Shown here: piece by piece, positions 1 to 8,436 of the stretch
Layout of the letters: every line of letters starts with the position of its first letter
How positions within the stretch are numbered: the stretch's first letter is position 1
Assembly (NCBI GenBank): GCA_012513515.1
Contig: JAAZCA010000029.1
Location: forward strand, 124,001-188,000
Reading direction: 5' to 3'
DNA from: Myxococcales bacterium
GTDB lineage: Bacteria > UBA10199 > 2-02-FULL-44-16 > JAAZCA01
DNA: 64,000 nucleotides
Program-made: the position numbers and the translations under genes
The notes under the pieces: generated by a model
What the model saw: only the letters and a program-made list of their open reading frames with translations
The model's database searches: none
Told to the model about the DNA's origin: nothing

Positions 1-79
1 AACGCCAAGCAATCTGTAATAATCTTTTTTCATTCCTTTGAATCGCCTCGATACACAGCTGTAAAAAATTCCACTGCTC

Positions 80-1060
80 TCAAATTAAAAAATTCAGAAA
101 ACTCTTCTTCTCTACAGGAGAGACGAGTTCACTCCAGGTCCTTCCGCCATAGCGAATTTTTATGGGAACCTCCGAGCCTCCGTGGTCAGCGTAGGTCGCG
201 CATATGGACGCCACAAGGTTGACATCCCTTATGGACTTCGGAGAGAGCACTATCGCAGCGGGGCCAGGGAGAACATCGGAGATTAAAAGCGCCCCCAGAG
301 ATTCGGGAAGCGCCTCGATCTTCTGATTATTTTTTTCATTCCTTCCGACGATAGCCTTTACCCCGTTCTCGAAGCGAAAAAACCTTCCGAGTTTCAGCAG
401 CTCCACGTCATCGCACCCTGCTTCCGGCAAATCATGAAGTAAAACCTCGAGCCTCTTCGAAAAAGCCGGATCCGTAAGAAGGCAGCCCCCCGCAGGCTGA
501 ATGTAATGAACAATTCCATATTTCTTCGCGAGTTCCATCTGAGGCTTTCGCGAACGCCCGCTTATCGCACCAAGGCGCGATCTGTCGATCAACCCCTCCC
601 TCTCCGGTTTCGTGGAATCGAGGAGCCTCGCTGATAGAGGCCTAAGAAGTATTTCGGAGCAGCCGGAATTTTTCGCCACCGTATCGAGAGACCGCCTATT
701 CTGGGACATCGGCCTTTCGTTTAAAACCTCGCCGGTCGCAACTATATCGAAGCCCTCGGTTACCGCTATCTCCCCCGCCTTGCGAACCATCATGGCATGG
801 CAGTCTATGCAGGGATTCATATTCTTGCCGCGGCCATGTGGAGGATTTTTGACCATCGCAAGATGCTCATCGGAAATATCCACGATCCTTATGGGAATTT
901 TCATCTCTTTGGCTGCATCCTCGGCATTTTCAGATCCAAAAAAGGGGGTGGTGAAGGTAAGTCCGACCACCTCGATCCCCTGTTCCTCGAGCATACGTAC
1001 TGCCAAAAGGCTGTCTAAGCCGCCGGAAAGAAGTGAAAGCGCCCTTATTTTTTTACCCAC
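80..1060 (-). CDS. PP-loop tRNA-thiolation-like protein (MnmA/ThiI-like) with NFACT-R-like C-terminus
   Basis: The protein (326 aa) opens with a PP-loop ATP-pyrophosphatase motif, SGGLDS, as in MnmA, ThiI and related adenylating sulfurtransferases. A CIDCH motif lies about 85 residues further on, followed by ATGEV, which suits thiolation of a tRNA base. The C-terminal third contains GRNEKNNQKIEAL, resembling the NFACT-R RNA-binding fold found fused to such proteins. The GTG start at 1060 is chosen because AGGGAG lies 8 bases upstream; the reading frame stays open to 1219, but that extension has no homology I recognise. True mnmA is a separate gene at 51879-52931, so this is a different paralogue. 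Its exact RNA target is unknown. It is divergent from the response regulator at 1247. Confidence 0.8.
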   Translation of the reverse strand: MGKKIRALSLLSGGLDSLLAVRMLEEQGIEVVGLTFTTPFFGSENAEDAAKEMKIPIRIVDISDEHLAMVKNPPHGRGKNMNPCIDCHAMMVRKAGEIAVTEGFDIVATGEVLNERPMSQNRRSLDTVAKNSGCSEILLRPLSARLLDSTKPEREGLIDRSRLGAISGRSRKPQMELAKKYGIVHYIQPAGGCLLTDPAFSKRLEVLLHDLPEAGCDDVELLKLGRFFRFENGVKAIVGRNEKNNQKIEALPESLGALLISDVLPGPAAIVLSPKSIRDVNLVASICATYADHGGSEVPIKIRYGGRTWSELVSPVEKKSFLNFLI

Positions 1061-1210
1061 GCGATGTCTCCCTATTCCTGTTCGCCTGTAGCTATTCAAT
1101 GGTGAGGCATAATTTAAGAGAGAGACAAAGGCAATAGAAAGGGTTGAAACTATTGATACAAAATAGAACCGATAATCGTCATTTTTCACATTTTGTAGAT
1201 AAAGCCGCGA

Positions 1211-1239
1211 TTGACGCAAGCGTAAATCTGCTCTAGATA
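1211..1239 (+). promoter_or_regulatory. Promoter of the response-regulator gene, probably leaderless
   Basis: TTGACG (1211-1216) and TAGATA (1234-1239) are separated by 17 bases. The -10 box ends 7 bases before the ATG at 1247 and no Shine-Dalgarno sequence lies between, so transcription should start at or next to the start codon. Confidence 0.5.
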
Positions 1240-1246
1240 TATTAGC

Positions 1247-2242
1247 ATGGAAAAACTCAACATACCGAAGTTCGACCCCCCGCTGAATGTTCTGGCGGTG
1301 GACGATGACGCCACCAATCTCCTGATAATCGAAAAGATGCTCAAGCCCTATGGTTGCATCGTGGAAAAAGCTGCTTCCGGCCAGGACGCGCTAAACAAGG
1401 TCTGGAAAAAACTCCCGGATATCATCCTCCTCGACGTTATGATGCCGGGGATGGATGGCTTCGAGGTCTGCAGGAACCTGAAGGGAAAGGAAAGCACGAG
1501 ACTCGTTCCGATAATCATCGTCACAGCGCTTCATCAGAAGGAAGACCGAATAAAAGGAATCCAAGCCGGCTGCGATGATTTCATAAGCAAACCGATCGAA
1601 CGCCTAGAGTTAATAGCCAGGGTTCACGCATTGGGACAGGTCAAGCGCCTCAACGACGATCTCGACCATGCCGAAGCGGTCGTCCTTAGCCTCGCGCGCG
1701 CAGTCGAGGCAAAGGACCACACCACTGGCAACCACTGCGACAGACTGATGCGCCTCAGCAGGGCATTCGGCGAATATCTTGGGCTGGATGAGCCCGACAT
1801 CCGCACTCTAGAGCGGGTAAGCATACTTCACGACGTGGGCAAGATAGGAATCCCAGATTCGATCCTGCTCAAGCCCGGGAAGCTCACCGAGGATGAATGG
1901 GAGATGATGAGACAGCATCCCATACTGGGGGAGGAGATATGCCACCCACTGCGCTCTCTTTCCGACGTTTGCCCGGTGATCAGGCACCATCATGAAAAAT
2001 GGAGCGGTATCGGATATCCCGACGGACTTATGGGGGAATCAATCCCTTATCTGGCTCGCGTTTTTCAGATACTCGACGCCTTCGACGCGCTGACCAGCGA
2101 ACGCCCGTACAAAAGGGCGTTTTCAGCTCAGGACGCCCTGAAAACCATAGAGGATGAATCCTCGATGGGATACTGGGATCCAACGCTTGTAAAAAAATTC
2201 CGGGAGTTTTTAAATTCACGGGACGCCTCGAAGCCGTTGTGA
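1247..2242 (+). CDS. Response regulator with HD-GYP c-di-GMP phosphodiesterase domain
   Basis: Residues 12-130 are a CheY-like receiver: acidic pocket D19/D20, phosphoacceptor D63 (LLDVMMPGMDG) and K115. Residues 140-325 are an HD-GYP domain with the HD pair at 195-196 (ILHDVGKIG), the HHHEKW motif and GYP at 256-258, the arrangement of RpfG-type enzymes that hydrolyse cyclic di-GMP. The usual Asp after the HHE-x-W segment is Ser253 (WSGIGYP), a small departure whose effect on activity is unknown. It is the first gene of a three-gene run with the lipoprotein at 2273 and the sensor kinase at 3738, so it is probably the output of that kinase. No ribosome-binding site precedes the ATG. Confidence 0.92.
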   Translation: MEKLNIPKFDPPLNVLAVDDDATNLLIIEKMLKPYGCIVEKAASGQDALNKVWKKLPDIILLDVMMPGMDGFEVCRNLKGKESTRLVPIIIVTALHQKEDRIKGIQAGCDDFISKPIERLELIARVHALGQVKRLNDDLDHAEAVVLSLARAVEAKDHTTGNHCDRLMRLSRAFGEYLGLDEPDIRTLERVSILHDVGKIGIPDSILLKPGKLTEDEWEMMRQHPILGEEICHPLRSLSDVCPVIRHHHEKWSGIGYPDGLMGESIPYLARVFQILDAFDALTSERPYKRAFSAQDALKTIEDESSMGYWDPTLVKKFREFLNSRDASKPL

Positions 2243-2272
2243 AGAAGATGTCACGAACGAGAGGGATCTAGA

Positions 2273-3715
2273 TTGAAAAAAAACTTCTTCTGTTATCCTT
2301 TCATTATCAAACGACCCAAAAAAAACAGCAACTACCGTCTCATATCTCTAGCGGTTGTGGCTGCCGTCATTTCCATCGCCTTCGCATCCTGTTCGAAAAA
2401 AAACGACCCCGAGCCGATAAAATCACTGGCGACATCCGTCACGCTGGAAGTAAACCCATCAAAACCCTCGATCAATTTTATCACCTGGAATGAGGACTAT
2501 CTGCATGCCATGCGTGAAAAAATCCCAGCCTTCGAAAAGGAAAACGGCATAGAGGTAACTTGGAGGCTTCTGAGCGAAGATGTGGTGCGCGAAAAGGTTT
2601 TAATTGATCTGGCATCCGGCGCAGGAGAATACGATCTAGTCCTTACCGACGTCTGGATACTTCCGGAACACGTACATTTCGGATATCTGGAGCCGCTTGA
2701 TGAATTCGCAAAATCGGATCCGGCTTTTAAGAAGGATTTCTGGTATCCGGAATTTCTCGACGCACTCACCTACGAAGACCACCTTTATGCCCTTCCAACG
2801 GAGAGCTTCGGCGCCGCGATGATGATCAGAAAAGACCTGCTCGAGAAAAAAGGAATTTCTATTCCCAAGACTACCGACGAACTCGAGGCCGCTGCAAGAA
2901 TGCTGACGCTTGATTTAAGCGGCGACGGCAAGATCGACCTCTTCGGCGCGGTTTCCAGGGGAAAGGCCGGAGAGGAACCGACCATAGTGGTCTCCGGATT
3001 CGCCTGGGCATATGGGGGAAGTTGGTTTGAAGGGGGAGCTTCAACAGCTTCAGAGATACGCACCAAGCAGGCCAAGCCGTCATTCAACTCACCTGAATTC
3101 ATAGCGGGATTTAAAAAATACTGCGACCTGCTGCGCAAATTCGGCCCTCCGGGAATTAAGGACTACAGCTGGTACGAAATAATAGAGCATGGCAAAAAGG
3201 GGACCGCCGCAATAATACTCAACTCGGATTTCAACGTAGGCGCTCTCGACAGACCATCTATCGGGATGAGGGAGAAATACATAGCCGCCCTTCCCGTCAA
3301 AGGACCGGCAAGGTATACTCAGGAAGCCTTCGCAATGGGTTACGGAATAAACAAGCACTCCCGCAATAAAAAAGCAGCATGGCAATTTTTGAAGTTTTTG
3401 ACCGGCACGGATTTCATGGAGGACGTGGTAAAAAATCACGCCACATCCATCGCAATACGATCCCTGCGCGAGGGAGACCTCTACAGGGAGATGCACCCAT
3501 ACAAGACCGATGATGACAAGTTCGTTTTGGAGGAAAGCATACGCTTGATAGACTGGGATTACATGCCGAAGATTCCGGAGTACTCCGTAATTTCCAACAT
3601 GTTGGGCACCGCCACCTCCGAAGTAATAGCCGGAAAGAAAAACCCTAAGGAGGCGATGGATCATTTGAACAACTCCGTATTTAAACTTATGAAGCAGTCG
3701 GGCTATTATAACTGA
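2273..3715 (+). CDS. Extracellular solute-binding lipoprotein (ABC family 1 type)
   Basis: The protein has a basic N-terminus, a hydrophobic segment and a lipobox (FASC, Cys40), so it should be a lipid-anchored periplasmic protein. The mature part (INFITWNEDYL near residue 70, then the DLVLTDVW, EPLDEFA and ALPTESFGAAMMIRKDLLEKKG segments) follows the family-1 solute-binding proteins that bring sugars or similar solutes to ABC transporters. The start is TTG, supported by GAGGGA 6 bases upstream. No permease or ATPase gene is nearby. It lies between an HD-GYP regulator (30 bases upstream) and a sensor kinase (22 bases downstream), so a sensing role, presenting a ligand to the kinase, is more likely than transport. 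The ligand is unknown. Confidence 0.88.
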   Translation: MKKNFFCYPFIIKRPKKNSNYRLISLAVVAAVISIAFASCSKKNDPEPIKSLATSVTLEVNPSKPSINFITWNEDYLHAMREKIPAFEKENGIEVTWRLLSEDVVREKVLIDLASGAGEYDLVLTDVWILPEHVHFGYLEPLDEFAKSDPAFKKDFWYPEFLDALTYEDHLYALPTESFGAAMMIRKDLLEKKGISIPKTTDELEAAARMLTLDLSGDGKIDLFGAVSRGKAGEEPTIVVSGFAWAYGGSWFEGGASTASEIRTKQAKPSFNSPEFIAGFKKYCDLLRKFGPPGIKDYSWYEIIEHGKKGTAAIILNSDFNVGALDRPSIGMREKYIAALPVKGPARYTQEAFAMGYGINKHSRNKKAAWQFLKFLTGTDFMEDVVKNHATSIAIRSLREGDLYREMHPYKTDDDKFVLEESIRLIDWDYMPKIPEYSVISNMLGTATSEVIAGKKNPKEAMDHLNNSVFKLMKQSGYYN

Positions 3716-3737
3716 CGGGAGCAAACGAGGCTCACCA

Positions 3738-5684
3738 ATGTTTAAAAAGATAAAAATTAAATTTTTGATTCCAATACTCCTCCTCCAGCTGGTCGCCCTC
3801 GGCGTACTTGGCTTCATAGCCCACCGATTCAGCAGCGATCTCTTGACCACCTTGGCCGAACGCGAGTTCAATCTCACAATAGAATCAACCAGACAGCACA
3901 TAGAATCTGCAATCAAGGACAGGCTGGACAAATCCAAGGCATTGCTGAACAACGCGGTGTTCATAAAGTTCAATGCGGCACAGTTTTATAAAAGCGACGC
4001 CGACGTGGCTGTTTTCAATTTCCAGAAAGGAAACGGACTAATCTTCTCCGAACCCGAGGTCGGGGGCCTCGTCAACTACCCAATCGGACTTCTCGCCAAT
4101 GAAGGCAACAGGGGCATATCGAGCATGGGTCTCTTTCCATCACAGGAATACGTCGGCAGTGACGGGATGGTTCGCCAGCACGTCTATCTCGGCGGATCGA
4201 ACGATATCGACTTTGAAATCGCATCCCCTGAGAAGCTCGACAGATCACAAGCCGAGTGGTTCAAGGCTGCCATGGCTGGCAACATCTTCGTGGGACGCCC
4301 CCAGGAGATGCCGCTGTATCTGAGAAAATACGATCCGGTCGAAATAGAGTCGGAAGAAGTGGAGAAAAAAGAAAACCTGATAGTCATAGCTATGCCTCAT
4401 AAAATCGGCGACGCTACCGTAGGGGTTCTGATGGTGACCACTCCCCCTGATTTCATATACAATGCCCTGCCGGACCATGAAAGCTCAGCGCTGATAATGC
4501 TCGTCGATTCCAATGGAAACATGATCGCAGAGAGCGGCAACCTCTCTCTTGAAAAATCGATTCCATCTTTCGATCCGGCCAGAGTTACGGCCAGCGGAGC
4601 CGACTCGATACACGAAGAAGAGGATCTTCTGGTCTTGCACGAGCCGATCGACGAATCCGGATGGACTCTTTCGATGTTCGCAAAGAAAAGCGATATCTAC
4701 GGCGCCGTATATAAACTCAGAAATAATATTCTGTTCATAGTAGCGATCTCAGTCACCATAATGGCACTCTGCGTATTCTTCATCATAGGCAAATTGCTCC
4801 GGCCGATCATAAAACTGACAAACGCCTCCGACAGGATGGCCGGTGGCGAACTCGGGCTGCAAATCGACAAGAGTTCCGACGATGAAATAGGAAGGCTGAC
4901 TGAATCATTCAACAAGATGAGCACCTCAACCAAAAAGATGCATGACAGGCTCGCCCGCATAAACTTCGTCAGGAAGCAGATGCTGCAAATAATCAGCCAC
5001 GAGCTTAAAACCCCCCTCAACGGAATCATAGGATTCTACGAGCTGATGAAGGATGAAATCATGAAAGGTTCCTCCTCCAGCATGGAGGAGTTTCAGGAAT
5101 GTTTCGATGGCTTGGGCGGAAGCATCGAAAAATACAGAATGCTCGTCGAAAGGCTCACTAAAACCACGAGTGTGATGACGGGCGAAATGAAGGGGATCGA
5201 TGAGGTGGATGAACCATCGTCGCTTATGGAATCTCTGCAAGCCGCTGTCGATGAAGCCAAAAGGCACCGCAGCTCGATCGAACTCAAATTCGACATGGAA
5301 GATTTTGCCGCAACCAGGGTCGCGGCTCCATTTGGGGCGGTGAAGCTGATCTTCGAAGAGGCCCTCTCCAACGCGATAAAATACTCTCCAGCTGATAGCC
5401 CGATAGAGATATTCCTATCCAGAGGTGACTCAGAGGCAATAATAGAAGTACACGACAACGGAACAGGTATCCCTCAAAAATATCTGGATGAGGTCATAGA
5501 ACCTTTCTTCGAAGTCGCCGATTCTCTCTACCACTCCAGCGGAAAATACAAAGAAGGAGGAGGCGGACTCGGCCTTGGTCTTACAATCATAGGAAATGTT
5601 CTCAGGAGATGCGGCGGCAAGATGAGAATCGAATCGAAGGAAGGAAAAGGCACCTCCCTCATCATCTCCCTTCCGTTGGCATAG
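3738..5684 (+). CDS. Membrane sensor histidine kinase with large periplasmic sensor and HAMP domain
   Basis: Domain order: transmembrane helix 1 (residues 8-28), a periplasmic region of about 300 residues resembling double-Cache sensors, transmembrane helix 2 (about 331-351), HAMP linker (352-405), HisKA with phospho-acceptor H421 (IISHELKTPLNG), then HATPase_c with N box (EEALSNAIKYSP), G1 (DNGTGIP) and G2 (GGLGLGLTI). It has no receiver domain of its own. It follows the solute-binding lipoprotein by 22 bases and the HD-GYP response regulator before that, so the likely route is ligand-loaded lipoprotein, kinase, HD-GYP regulator, lower c-di-GMP. That route is inference from gene order. Confidence 0.92.
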   Translation: MFKKIKIKFLIPILLLQLVALGVLGFIAHRFSSDLLTTLAEREFNLTIESTRQHIESAIKDRLDKSKALLNNAVFIKFNAAQFYKSDADVAVFNFQKGNGLIFSEPEVGGLVNYPIGLLANEGNRGISSMGLFPSQEYVGSDGMVRQHVYLGGSNDIDFEIASPEKLDRSQAEWFKAAMAGNIFVGRPQEMPLYLRKYDPVEIESEEVEKKENLIVIAMPHKIGDATVGVLMVTTPPDFIYNALPDHESSALIMLVDSNGNMIAESGNLSLEKSIPSFDPARVTASGADSIHEEEDLLVLHEPIDESGWTLSMFAKKSDIYGAVYKLRNNILFIVAISVTIMALCVFFIIGKLLRPIIKLTNASDRMAGGELGLQIDKSSDDEIGRLTESFNKMSTSTKKMHDRLARINFVRKQMLQIISHELKTPLNGIIGFYELMKDEIMKGSSSSMEEFQECFDGLGGSIEKYRMLVERLTKTTSVMTGEMKGIDEVDEPSSLMESLQAAVDEAKRHRSSIELKFDMEDFAATRVAAPFGAVKLIFEEALSNAIKYSPADSPIEIFLSRGDSEAIIEVHDNGTGIPQKYLDEVIEPFFEVADSLYHSSGKYKEGGGGLGLGLTIIGNVLRRCGGKMRIESKEGKGTSLIISLPLA

Positions 5685-5737
5685 ATAAAATTATTACAAA
5701 GAAATGTGCCCTGCCCAGCCAATCGCACGCCGATAAA

Positions 5738-5923
5738 TCATTTTTTCCTATTGTGAATATCGAGCCCCGCTTTGGCCAGAAGCTCTAGGACCTCGCTCTT
5801 GGAACGACCGGTCTCCTTGGCTATGCGACTGATATCATCAACCAGCCCTCTAGATAGATAGAAGGCGTAGCTCTGTTTGCGACTCTTGCTATCCGGTTTC
5901 TGTTTTTTCTCGATCAAAGGCAT
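5738..5923 (-). CDS. Small ribbon-helix-helix-like protein
   Basis: This 61-residue protein has a lysine-rich N-terminus followed by a short strand-like stretch (QSYAFYLS) and two helices (GLVDDISRIAKETG, then SKSEVLELLAKAGLDI), the pattern of ribbon-helix-helix DNA-binding proteins. The start at 5923 is chosen because GGAGAGGAGG precedes it; an ATG 48 bases upstream in frame has no such signal. It is transcribed away from the small gene at 6031. No toxin-like partner lies downstream on its strand, so a toxin-antitoxin role is not supported. Confidence 0.65.
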   Translation of the reverse strand: MPLIEKKQKPDSKSRKQSYAFYLSRGLVDDISRIAKETGRSKSEVLELLAKAGLDIHNRKK

Positions 5924-5985
5924 CTGGGCCTCCTCTCCATCTGAGCTTATATATTGTAACAGGCATTGCAAATTGAATTCAATCT

Positions 5986-6014
5986 TTGACTTATATTTTA
6001 GAATATATTAGAAT
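5986..6014 (+). promoter_or_regulatory. Sigma-70-type promoter for the small gene at 6031
   Basis: TTGACT (5986-5991) and TAGAAT (6009-6014) are 17 bases apart inside a strongly AT-rich divergent intergenic region. The predicted start, near 6021, falls at the ribosome-binding site AGGAGA. Confidence 0.5.
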
Positions 6015-6030
6015 TTATATAGGAGAACAG

Positions 6031-6195
6031 ATGAAATATAATAATTTCAGGGAGTTAGAAAAGAAAGTGAGTCTTCTCAAGAAAAGGTGCCCGTGGGTGG
6101 CTATGCTGCTTCTTCATTGCTTAAAAACACGCGACCCCAGGGCATTCCGTGCCATGCGCGTCATGCTAGCCCGCCTGAGCCTCAACGAGGCATGA
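6031..6195 (+). CDS. Small hypothetical protein (54 aa)
   Basis: The ATG at 6031 is preceded by AGGAGA and by a good -35/-10 pair, so this short frame is likely expressed. The protein is basic, with a hydrophobic patch (CPWVAMLLLHCL, residues 20-31) and an arginine-rich helix (FRAMRVMLARL). It is too short and too weakly hydrophobic to call a membrane protein. I do not recognise the family. It ends 9 bases before the stop of the convergent kinase gene. Confidence 0.55.
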   Translation: MKYNNFRELEKKVSLLKKRCPWVAMLLLHCLKTRDPRAFRAMRVMLARLSLNEA

Positions 6196-6204
6196 GCAGT
6201 TCAG

Positions 6205-7287
6205 TCAAGCGTCATTCAATGTCTTTATGGTGAAGTAAAAGGAGCTGCCTCGCCCGACCTCGCTTTCAACCCAGAGCTCCCCGCCCATTAATGAGACCAG
6301 CCCCACCGATATTGGGAGACCAAGGCCGGTCCCCTCCTCTCCCTGCTTCGAATTAATCTCGGATGAAATCGATATGCCGCGAACGATGTCATTGATCCTC
6401 TCGCTGGAAATTCCAGAGCCGCTGTCCTTGACTGAGAATATTATATCACCGCGTTTCGAGCTTCTATTGGAGGCTGCCTCCAAGAGTATGCTGCCGCGCT
6501 CCGTGCATTTCTGAGCATTGCTGAGCAGGTTTATCAGAACCCTGGAGAGTTTATGACCGTCGGCGTTTACCACCTTGCGCAGATCATCCGAAATCACCAC
6601 CTTGAGCTCCACGCCCTTCTCAGCACACTGCGTCCTCACTGTTGCGGCGGCCTCCTCCACGATATCTGCGATGTTGACGTGGGATGGGTGAAGAACCATT
6701 CGCCCGGATTCCAGCCTGAAGAGATCCAGGACCTCGTTTACCAGATGAAGCATGTTCTGGCCGCTCTTTCTGATTATCCCGAGGCTGTGTTTTCTCTCCT
6801 CATTGCTTTCCGAAGATTCCAGTTCCTCGGAAAGACCGATTATGCCCGCAAGCGGAGTTTTCATTTCGTGGCTCATATTCGTAAAAAATTCGCTTTTCAT
6901 GCGCCCCAGTCCGCCAACGCTCCAGCTTCCCGGACGCCTGAAGCGGAAAGCGCCAGCGATGACCGCAAACAGGAGCACAGCAGCGATGACTTGGGCTATG
7001 ACCATTGCGCAGATCGTGTAAAAAAAACGGGCTTGCTCCGCATGGGCAACCTTATTTTCAAGAGATGAAACGGATGGAAGATTCAGGGGAATATTCCCCA
7101 AAAACATTTTGAGAATCGGGCCAAGGCTCTCGGCGGAAAAAAACCTTAGTTGTTCCACTATAGCCGCGACTGAATACCTTGAAATGAGATGCAAAATTGC
7201 GACATTCATAAGCGCAGATAAGGCTAGCGCGAGGAGCACGAAAAAAAACGAGCGCCTGGATAATTTATCCCTCAATATTGGTGACAT
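6205..7287 (-). CDS. Orphan membrane sensor histidine kinase
   Basis: Two membrane helices (about residues 14-34 and 90-114) flank a periplasmic loop of about 55 residues, too small for a standard ligand domain. HisKA follows with H140 (NMSHEMKTPLAGIIG), then HATPase_c with N box (LLSNAQKCTERG), G1 (KDSGSGI) and G2 (GTGLGLPISVGL). There is no HAMP domain and no receiver. No response regulator adjoins it; the nearest is at 1247-2242 across two small genes. Upstream, TATATC lies 9 bases before the ATG with no ribosome-binding site, so it may also be leaderless, on weaker evidence than the others. Confidence 0.9.
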   Translation of the reverse strand: MSPILRDKLSRRSFFFVLLALALSALMNVAILHLISRYSVAAIVEQLRFFSAESLGPILKMFLGNIPLNLPSVSSLENKVAHAEQARFFYTICAMVIAQVIAAVLLFAVIAGAFRFRRPGSWSVGGLGRMKSEFFTNMSHEMKTPLAGIIGLSEELESSESNEERKHSLGIIRKSGQNMLHLVNEVLDLFRLESGRMVLHPSHVNIADIVEEAAATVRTQCAEKGVELKVVISDDLRKVVNADGHKLSRVLINLLSNAQKCTERGSILLEAASNRSSKRGDIIFSVKDSGSGISSERINDIVRGISISSEINSKQGEEGTGLGLPISVGLVSLMGGELWVESEVGRGSSFYFTIKTLNDA

Positions 7288-7438
7288 AGGGGCTCAGATA
7301 TAAGTTTTTTCATCACCGCTGAAAAGTTTTTTCTGGCGCAAAAACACCCAGCCCACCGATCGAAATCCGCGAGAGCTCTACAACTAACCAATATATAAGA
7401 CTTTTATAGCAACTTGCAGAGCGTTTGAGAGCGGAGAA

Positions 7439-8365
7439 ATGCCCCTTGAAGTCGAATGGCAAATTTCATACAAGCCGCGGATGGTCGTAAACCCATTCAA
7501 AGAAAGAAAACCCCTGTCCGGCTTCACGACATTTCGCATCGGGGGCCCCGCCCCAATAGCCGAGGTCTCTTCGCCAGAAGAGCTGCTCGACGCAATTGGA
7601 GATGCAAACTCGCGCGGCCTTGACTGGATCGTAATAGGGCATGGCTCAAACATACTCGCGCACGATGAAGGAGTCGATAAGGGAGTTATAGTTTTTTCCG
7701 ACGATTCGGAACCGAAGCTTAAAGATTGCATCATAGAGGCTTCAGCTGGAATCCCGCTCGCGACTCTGATAGATTTTTCGCAGCTGCACTCCCTATCCGG
7801 CTTGGAAAACCTAGCGGGAATTCCGGGGAGTCTCGGCGGGGCCATAGCGGGCAACGCTGGCGCTTATGGATCATCCATATCGGACTGCATATACGAGATT
7901 GAAATCGCCACGAGAAAAGGAAATCCGCTTAGAATTCCCAAGGAAAAACTCTCATTCTCATATCGCAACAGCGCAATAAAAAGGGAGCGGATCCCGATTC
8001 TTCGGGCCATTCTTAGGCTCACCGTGGGAGAAAGATCCGAGATATCGGAAAGAATTGCGGAACGCATCGAGGATAGAAAAACCAAACACCCGGATTACAG
8101 AGTCGTGCCCACCGCGGGCAGCTTTTTCAAAAATCCGCTGAATTCGGACGGCGACAGAGTCGCCGCAGGAAAACTTCTGGATGAGTGTGGATGTAGAGGG
8201 ATGAGGATAGGAAAAGCCACTACATGGCACAGGCACGCCAACATCATAGTCACCGACGGAAAATCCTCCTACGCCGAAGTCCGAGCACTCGCCACCATGA
8301 TGGCTGAAAGAGTTCGCGAAAAATTCGGGATATCGCTCGAAAACGAAGTTCTTTTCCTGATCTGA
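7439..8365 (+). CDS. murB: UDP-N-acetylenolpyruvoylglucosamine reductase MurB
   Basis: This cytoplasmic FAD enzyme reduces UDP-GlcNAc-enolpyruvate to UDP-MurNAc in peptidoglycan precursor synthesis. Visible hallmarks are the FAD-binding segments FRIGGPA and GHGSNILAHDEG, the LAGIPGSLGGAIAGNAGAYG stretch, YRNS with the substrate-binding Tyr, GSFFKNP carrying the proton-donor Ser, and a C-terminal ENEVLF with the catalytic Glu. At 308 aa it is the short (type II) form. GGAGAA precedes the ATG. It stands alone, not in a mur cluster, between the orphan kinase gene and rluB. Confidence 0.96.
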   Translation: MPLEVEWQISYKPRMVVNPFKERKPLSGFTTFRIGGPAPIAEVSSPEELLDAIGDANSRGLDWIVIGHGSNILAHDEGVDKGVIVFSDDSEPKLKDCIIEASAGIPLATLIDFSQLHSLSGLENLAGIPGSLGGAIAGNAGAYGSSISDCIYEIEIATRKGNPLRIPKEKLSFSYRNSAIKRERIPILRAILRLTVGERSEISERIAERIEDRKTKHPDYRVVPTAGSFFKNPLNSDGDRVAAGKLLDECGCRGMRIGKATTWHRHANIIVTDGKSSYAEVRALATMMAERVREKFGISLENEVLFLI

Positions 8366-8436
8366 TGATCTCAGCAAGGATGTGTTCCGCAGGAAAAAAC
8401 AATATCTGCGCAAGAGGAATTAATTTCAGAATTAAA

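Noticed and set aside
612-1091. Plus-strand coding frame opposite the PP-loop gene
   Set aside because: It has no recognisable motif, no ribosome-binding site and lies antisense to a well-supported conserved gene.
3089-3973. A long minus-strand frame (294 codons) opposite the lipoprotein and kinase genes
   Set aside because: It crosses two genes with clear domains, has no start signal and no family match.
5738-6195. Toxin-antitoxin pair formed by the two small divergent genes
   Set aside because: The genes point away from each other, neither resembles a known toxin, and no coupling is seen.
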